Shown: in pieces, positions 61,516 to 64,000 of the stretch
Numbering within the stretch: position 1 is the first letter of the stretch
How the letters are laid out: the number at the start of each line of letters is the position of its first letter
DNA from: an uncultured Lachnospiraceae bacterium
GTDB lineage: Bacteria; Bacillota; Clostridia; Lachnospirales; Lachnospiraceae
Reading direction: 5' to 3'
Length of the DNA stretch: 64,000 nucleotides
Assembly: GCA_910589385.1 (NCBI GenBank)
Contig: CAJUTU010000002.1
Location: forward strand, 124,001 to 188,000
The notes under the pieces: generated by a model
Told to the model about the DNA's origin: nothing
The model's database searches: none
What the model saw: only the letters and a program-made list of their open reading frames with translations
Program-made: the position numbers and the translations under genes

Positions 61516-63111
61516 ATGGAGACATATTATGGCAGTATATTTAACGAGGTGTTCGGACCGGTCATGGTCGGGACGTCAAGCTCACATACGGCAGGGCCTT
61601 ATCGGATCGGAGCGGCTGCACGTATGCTGTTAAAGGGAGAGATACAAAAAGCAAGGATTTCGTTTGATCCCGGAAGTTCATATGCGGCCTATTATAAATT
61701 GCAGTGGTCGGATCGAGGATTCACCGCAGGCCTGCTTGGAATCCCGATCGACAGCGAGGGAATGACAGATGCTCTGGAAACGGCGCGGGAGAAGGGGATA
61801 GACATTCAGTTTGTAAAAGAGGTAAAGGAGAATAAAGAGCCAAACTATGCATACCTGGAGCTGACAGCAGAGAATGGAGACCGGCTTGCGCTTGGAACCA
61901 CATCAATCGGGGGCGGAGCGATTGAAATTGTAGAGATTGACAAATGTCCGATCTGCATTAAAGGCGATTTTAATACGGTTTTTATTTATCTTGGGGAGGA
62001 TGCGCAGAAAGATGAGATTCTGAATCTGGCGGCAAAGGTAATCCCGGAAGAGTTCCGCCCAAAGGAAAGCGCGGCAGAGGATAAGAGCATATTGTATCTG
62101 GAAACCAGGGCAGAACTTTGCCCGGAACAGCTTGCACAATTGGCGGAGCTGCCGGGAGTTGCGGATGTAAGGTATGCAGGGCATGTACTTCCGGTTTTGT
62201 CACGTTTCCAGTATGAAAATATTCCATTTCGGACCGCGGCAGAAGCATTGGATTTCGGCAGGGAAGAACAGATCGTGGGAGCTGGGGAACTGGGAATCCG
62301 TTATGAGATGGCGCGCAGCGGATATTCCCGTGAGCAGATCATGGACATTATGAAAAATATCGTCAGAGTCATGCGGGAATCTGTAAAGCGTGGGATTGAG
62401 ACTTTCACGGATGAGAAAGTGGGAGGGCTCTATCCGCTCAGGGCTGCGGAAATGTATCGCAATATGCATGACGGCAAAATAAAGGTGGCGGACATCGGGG
62501 TTTTAAATGACATTGTCTGTGTGGCAATCGGTGTGCTGGAGTCTGTAGAAGTAGAGCGGCCTGGGGCAGTCGTGGCTTCGCCTACAGTCGGTTCTGTGGG
62601 GATTCTTCCTGCTGCTGTTGTTTATCTGGGAGACTATCTGAAATTAAGTGATGAGGAGATTGCAGCAGCAATGTTTGCAGCCGGAAGCGTTGGCATTTTC
62701 GTGGCGCATCAGGCAACATTCGGCGGCGAGGTCGCAGGATGCCAGGCAGAATGCGGATCCGCAGGAGCTATGGCAGCGGCAGGCGTGGTGGAAATGATGG
62801 GCGGTACTGCACAGCAGGCATATACTGCGGCTACAATTACTCTGCAGAATATATTAGGGCTCATCTGCGATGCTGTTTCTGTGGGCTATGAACCTTGCAA
62901 CGCCCGGAATGCCATGGCGGTTTCCAATGCAGTTTCCACTGCGAATATGGTTTTGTGCGGCTTCTCTGTCCAGATCCCTCTAGATGAGACGATAGAGACG
63001 ATGAACCGGGTAGGCAGACAGCTTCCTTCCTGCCTGAAAGGGACGTACGGGGGACTTTGTTGCACTCCCACAGGGCGGAAAATCGCAGAATTTTGTGAAA
63101 ATAACGGATGA
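61516..63111 (+). CDS. L-serine dehydratase-like Fe-S lyase, fused beta-alpha, variant active site
   Basis: A 531-residue protein from ATG 61516 (GGAAGGAGG). Residues 1-200 are the SDH beta domain with SSSHTAGPYRIGAA; 250-531 are the SDH alpha domain with GGEVAGCQAECGSAGAMAAA and LGLICDAVSVGYEPCNARNA. The three cluster cysteines of Fe-S serine dehydratases can be matched. The usual C-D-P-x-x-G-L-V-Q-V-P-C-I-E-R-N stretch is one residue shorter here and reads EPCNARN. So the enzyme may act on a compound related to, but not identical with, serine. Elimination of ammonia would supply a 2-oxoacid to the oxidoreductase of the same operon. Confidence 0.82.
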   Translation: METYYGSIFNEVFGPVMVGTSSSHTAGPYRIGAAARMLLKGEIQKARISFDPGSSYAAYYKLQWSDRGFTAGLLGIPIDSEGMTDALETAREKGIDIQFVKEVKENKEPNYAYLELTAENGDRLALGTTSIGGGAIEIVEIDKCPICIKGDFNTVFIYLGEDAQKDEILNLAAKVIPEEFRPKESAAEDKSILYLETRAELCPEQLAQLAELPGVADVRYAGHVLPVLSRFQYENIPFRTAAEALDFGREEQIVGAGELGIRYEMARSGYSREQIMDIMKNIVRVMRESVKRGIETFTDEKVGGLYPLRAAEMYRNMHDGKIKVADIGVLNDIVCVAIGVLESVEVERPGAVVASPTVGSVGILPAAVVYLGDYLKLSDEEIAAAMFAAGSVGIFVAHQATFGGEVAGCQAECGSAGAMAAAGVVEMMGGTAQQAYTAATITLQNILGLICDAVSVGYEPCNARNAMAVSNAVSTANMVLCGFSVQIPLDETIETMNRVGRQLPSCLKGTYGGLCCTPTGRKIAEFCENNG

Positions 63112-63191
63112 GCGAATACGTTGGGATCTCAGGAAAAGCATCATATTTCTGCCAAATGAGCTGCCGGGCTGCAGCCGCACAGGCGGAAAAA

Positions 63192-63229
63192 AGTGGGCAT
63201 TTGCTTACAGTTGCAAATGTCCGCTTTTT
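63192..63229 (+). terminator. Rho-independent terminator of the long metabolic operon
   Basis: AGTGGGCATTTGC pairs with GCAAATGTCCGCT (two G-U pairs) and is followed by TTTT. A-rich left flank also suits the minus-strand XRE gene. Confidence 0.82.
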
Positions 63230-63276
63230 CTGATCATTCTAAAGCTGCAAGGGAAAAATCAATTACCGGTATTTTC

Positions 63277-63723
63277 TCACAACCTTTCCATTCTCAAGTA
63301 TTTTTCGCGAAGGAACCATGCCTGCTCCGAACTGATCAGCTGGTTCACTTCCGCACTATTAATATCACTTTGCAGACTACAATAGTCACAGTCCCATCGC
63401 AGATACTCTATCCCGCTGTCCAGCTTTCGCCAGGCATCCTCCATGGCGCGGATAGAGGACTGTAAAAAATCGGGCAGGCCACATTCCAGATAGCTGTTGT
63501 CTTTCGGCCGTCCGGTTTCGTCATAAGGAGAGGCTAACGCCATAATGTCCTCCATAGAGCAATCCAGAGCCTTGGCAATCTGATATACGGTTTTTGCACT
63601 GCACCGTTCAATGCTGCTTCTTCCTGCGCATATATCCATGATTGTCGTTTTCGGTACGCCGCTGATCTTGGATAGATGGTATTTGGTCATGTCTTTTTGA
63701 TCAAGCAAAGTCTGTAGATTCAT
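63277..63723 (-). CDS. XRE family helix-turn-helix regulator
   Basis: A 148-residue protein from ATG 63723 (GAGGTG upstream). Residues 10-60 form an XRE HTH: MTKYHLSKISGVPKTTIMDI, then SAKTVYQIAKALDCSMEDIM. The C-terminal 80 residues are helical and rich in Trp/Tyr/Cys (LRWDCDYCSLQSD) and are not recognised. The longer frame from 63786 lacks a ribosome site. It is divergent from the symporter start at 63937, which it might control. Confidence 0.82.
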   Translation of the reverse strand: MNLQTLLDQKDMTKYHLSKISGVPKTTIMDICAGRSSIERCSAKTVYQIAKALDCSMEDIMALASPYDETGRPKDNSYLECGLPDFLQSSIRAMEDAWRKLDSGIEYLRWDCDYCSLQSDINSAEVNQLISSEQAWFLREKYLRMERL

Positions 63724-63900
63724 TTTATGCACCTCACGTTGGCTTTTTATCATTATATCGGCATGCCGACCTGGTGTCGATAGCATGCCATAAAAAATCC
63801 ACGGCTCTATCTATCAGGTATGGACAGCTTCTATATGTGAACCTCCTATACTGTTTTCTATAAAGACCATGTCAATGCATGAATCCCTTTCAACCTATCA

Positions 63901-63906
63901 TATAAT
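63901..63906 (+). promoter_or_regulatory. Putative -10 box of the symporter gene
   Basis: TATAAT, 30 bases before ATG 63937. No good -35 box is found at 16-18 bases. The 63724-63900 stretch between the divergent genes shows short palindromes (for example GGCATGCC) but no gene. Confidence 0.4.
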
Positions 63907-63936
63907 AGAAGCAATGAACCTTCCATAGGTGTGCCT

Positions 63937-64000
63937 ATGTCCCAAATCCTTACTATCATCTGTTCCTTACAGGAATTTTTGTGGGGATTCCCCATGCTCG
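63937..64000 (+). CDS. Sodium:alanine symporter, N-terminal end (runs off the window)
   Basis: ATG 63937 opens SQILTIICSLQEFLWGFPML, which matches the start of AlsT/AgcS-type sodium:alanine (glycine) symporters, whose first helix begins with FLWGxPML. Only 21 codons are inside the window. Confidence 0.6.
   Translation, partial: MSQILTIICSLQEFLWGFPML

Overview
The window reads as a chromosomal segment of a gut-type, anaerobic Lachnospiraceae-like Clostridium (Bacillota). Supporting signs are strong GGAGG-type ribosome binding sites with some GTG/TTG starts, ferredoxin-dependent enzymes, an FeFe-hydrogenase-like protein, DUF5716/DUF6063-type Wadjet proteins, and a flagellar sigma-D promoter in front of a YjfB-type motility gene. 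No rRNA, tRNA or CRISPR array was recognised.

Region 1 (1-18.5 kb) is accessory and strongly decayed. Intact genes include two Gfo/Idh/MocA oxidoreductases (one cut by the window edge), a TetR regulator, a DUF308 membrane protein, a radical SAM enzyme with a flippase-like membrane protein, an ATC-hydrolase-like protein, a LysR regulator, an FMN reductase, a GNAT acetyltransferase and a CofE-like ligase. Between them lie many scars: a group II intron maturase tail, an AAA ATPase with its middle deleted, two AraC regulators broken by frameshifts, an IS1182-type transposase remnant, two Rpn-type nuclease remnants, pieces of dienelactone hydrolase, aldo/keto reductase and GH65, and an acetyltransferase broken by two A-run indels. 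A short hairpin repeat occurs at both ends of this zone, near 1.7 and 14.6 kb.

Region 2 (18.4-21.8 kb) is a GlpA-like/flavoprotein/DUF1667 operon. It has a good promoter and a long leader that holds a terminator-like hairpin. The leader also carries a structured repeat split by a 33-bp perfect palindrome flanked by an 8-bp direct repeat. A second, unsplit copy of the repeat lies near 53.7 kb.

Region 3 (21.9-31.3 kb) holds a membrane diguanylate cyclase followed after 37 bp by a complete Wadjet plasmid-defence operon in the order jetD-jetA-jetB-jetC.

Region 4 (31.8-47.2 kb) has an FeFe-hydrogenase-like protein with the variant TSCCCP motif, a response regulator/kinase/ABC transporter module, a second, convergent two-component system, and an unusual operon. 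That operon joins a solute-binding protein and two sugar-type permeases to a HlyD-like adaptor and a MacB-like membrane protein, with no ATPase. A 164-bp MITE-like element separates the two permeases.

Region 5 (47.2-51.5 kb) holds further scars (ParA, AAA-ATPase-like), a YgjP-type metallopeptidase, AzlCD, and a small motility gene outside the usual ORF size cut-off.

Region 6 (51.6-64 kb) is metabolic: a PatB-type C-S lyase, an IclR regulator, then a long operon driven by a consensus promoter with a candidate operator. The operon encodes an MFS carrier, a four-subunit 2-oxoacid:ferredoxin oxidoreductase, an ADP-forming acyl-CoA synthetase, a BCCT carrier and a variant serine-dehydratase-like lyase. 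Together they suggest uptake of an amino-acid-like compound, deamination to a 2-oxoacid, oxidation to acyl-CoA and ATP formation. The window ends with an XRE regulator and the start of a sodium:alanine symporter.
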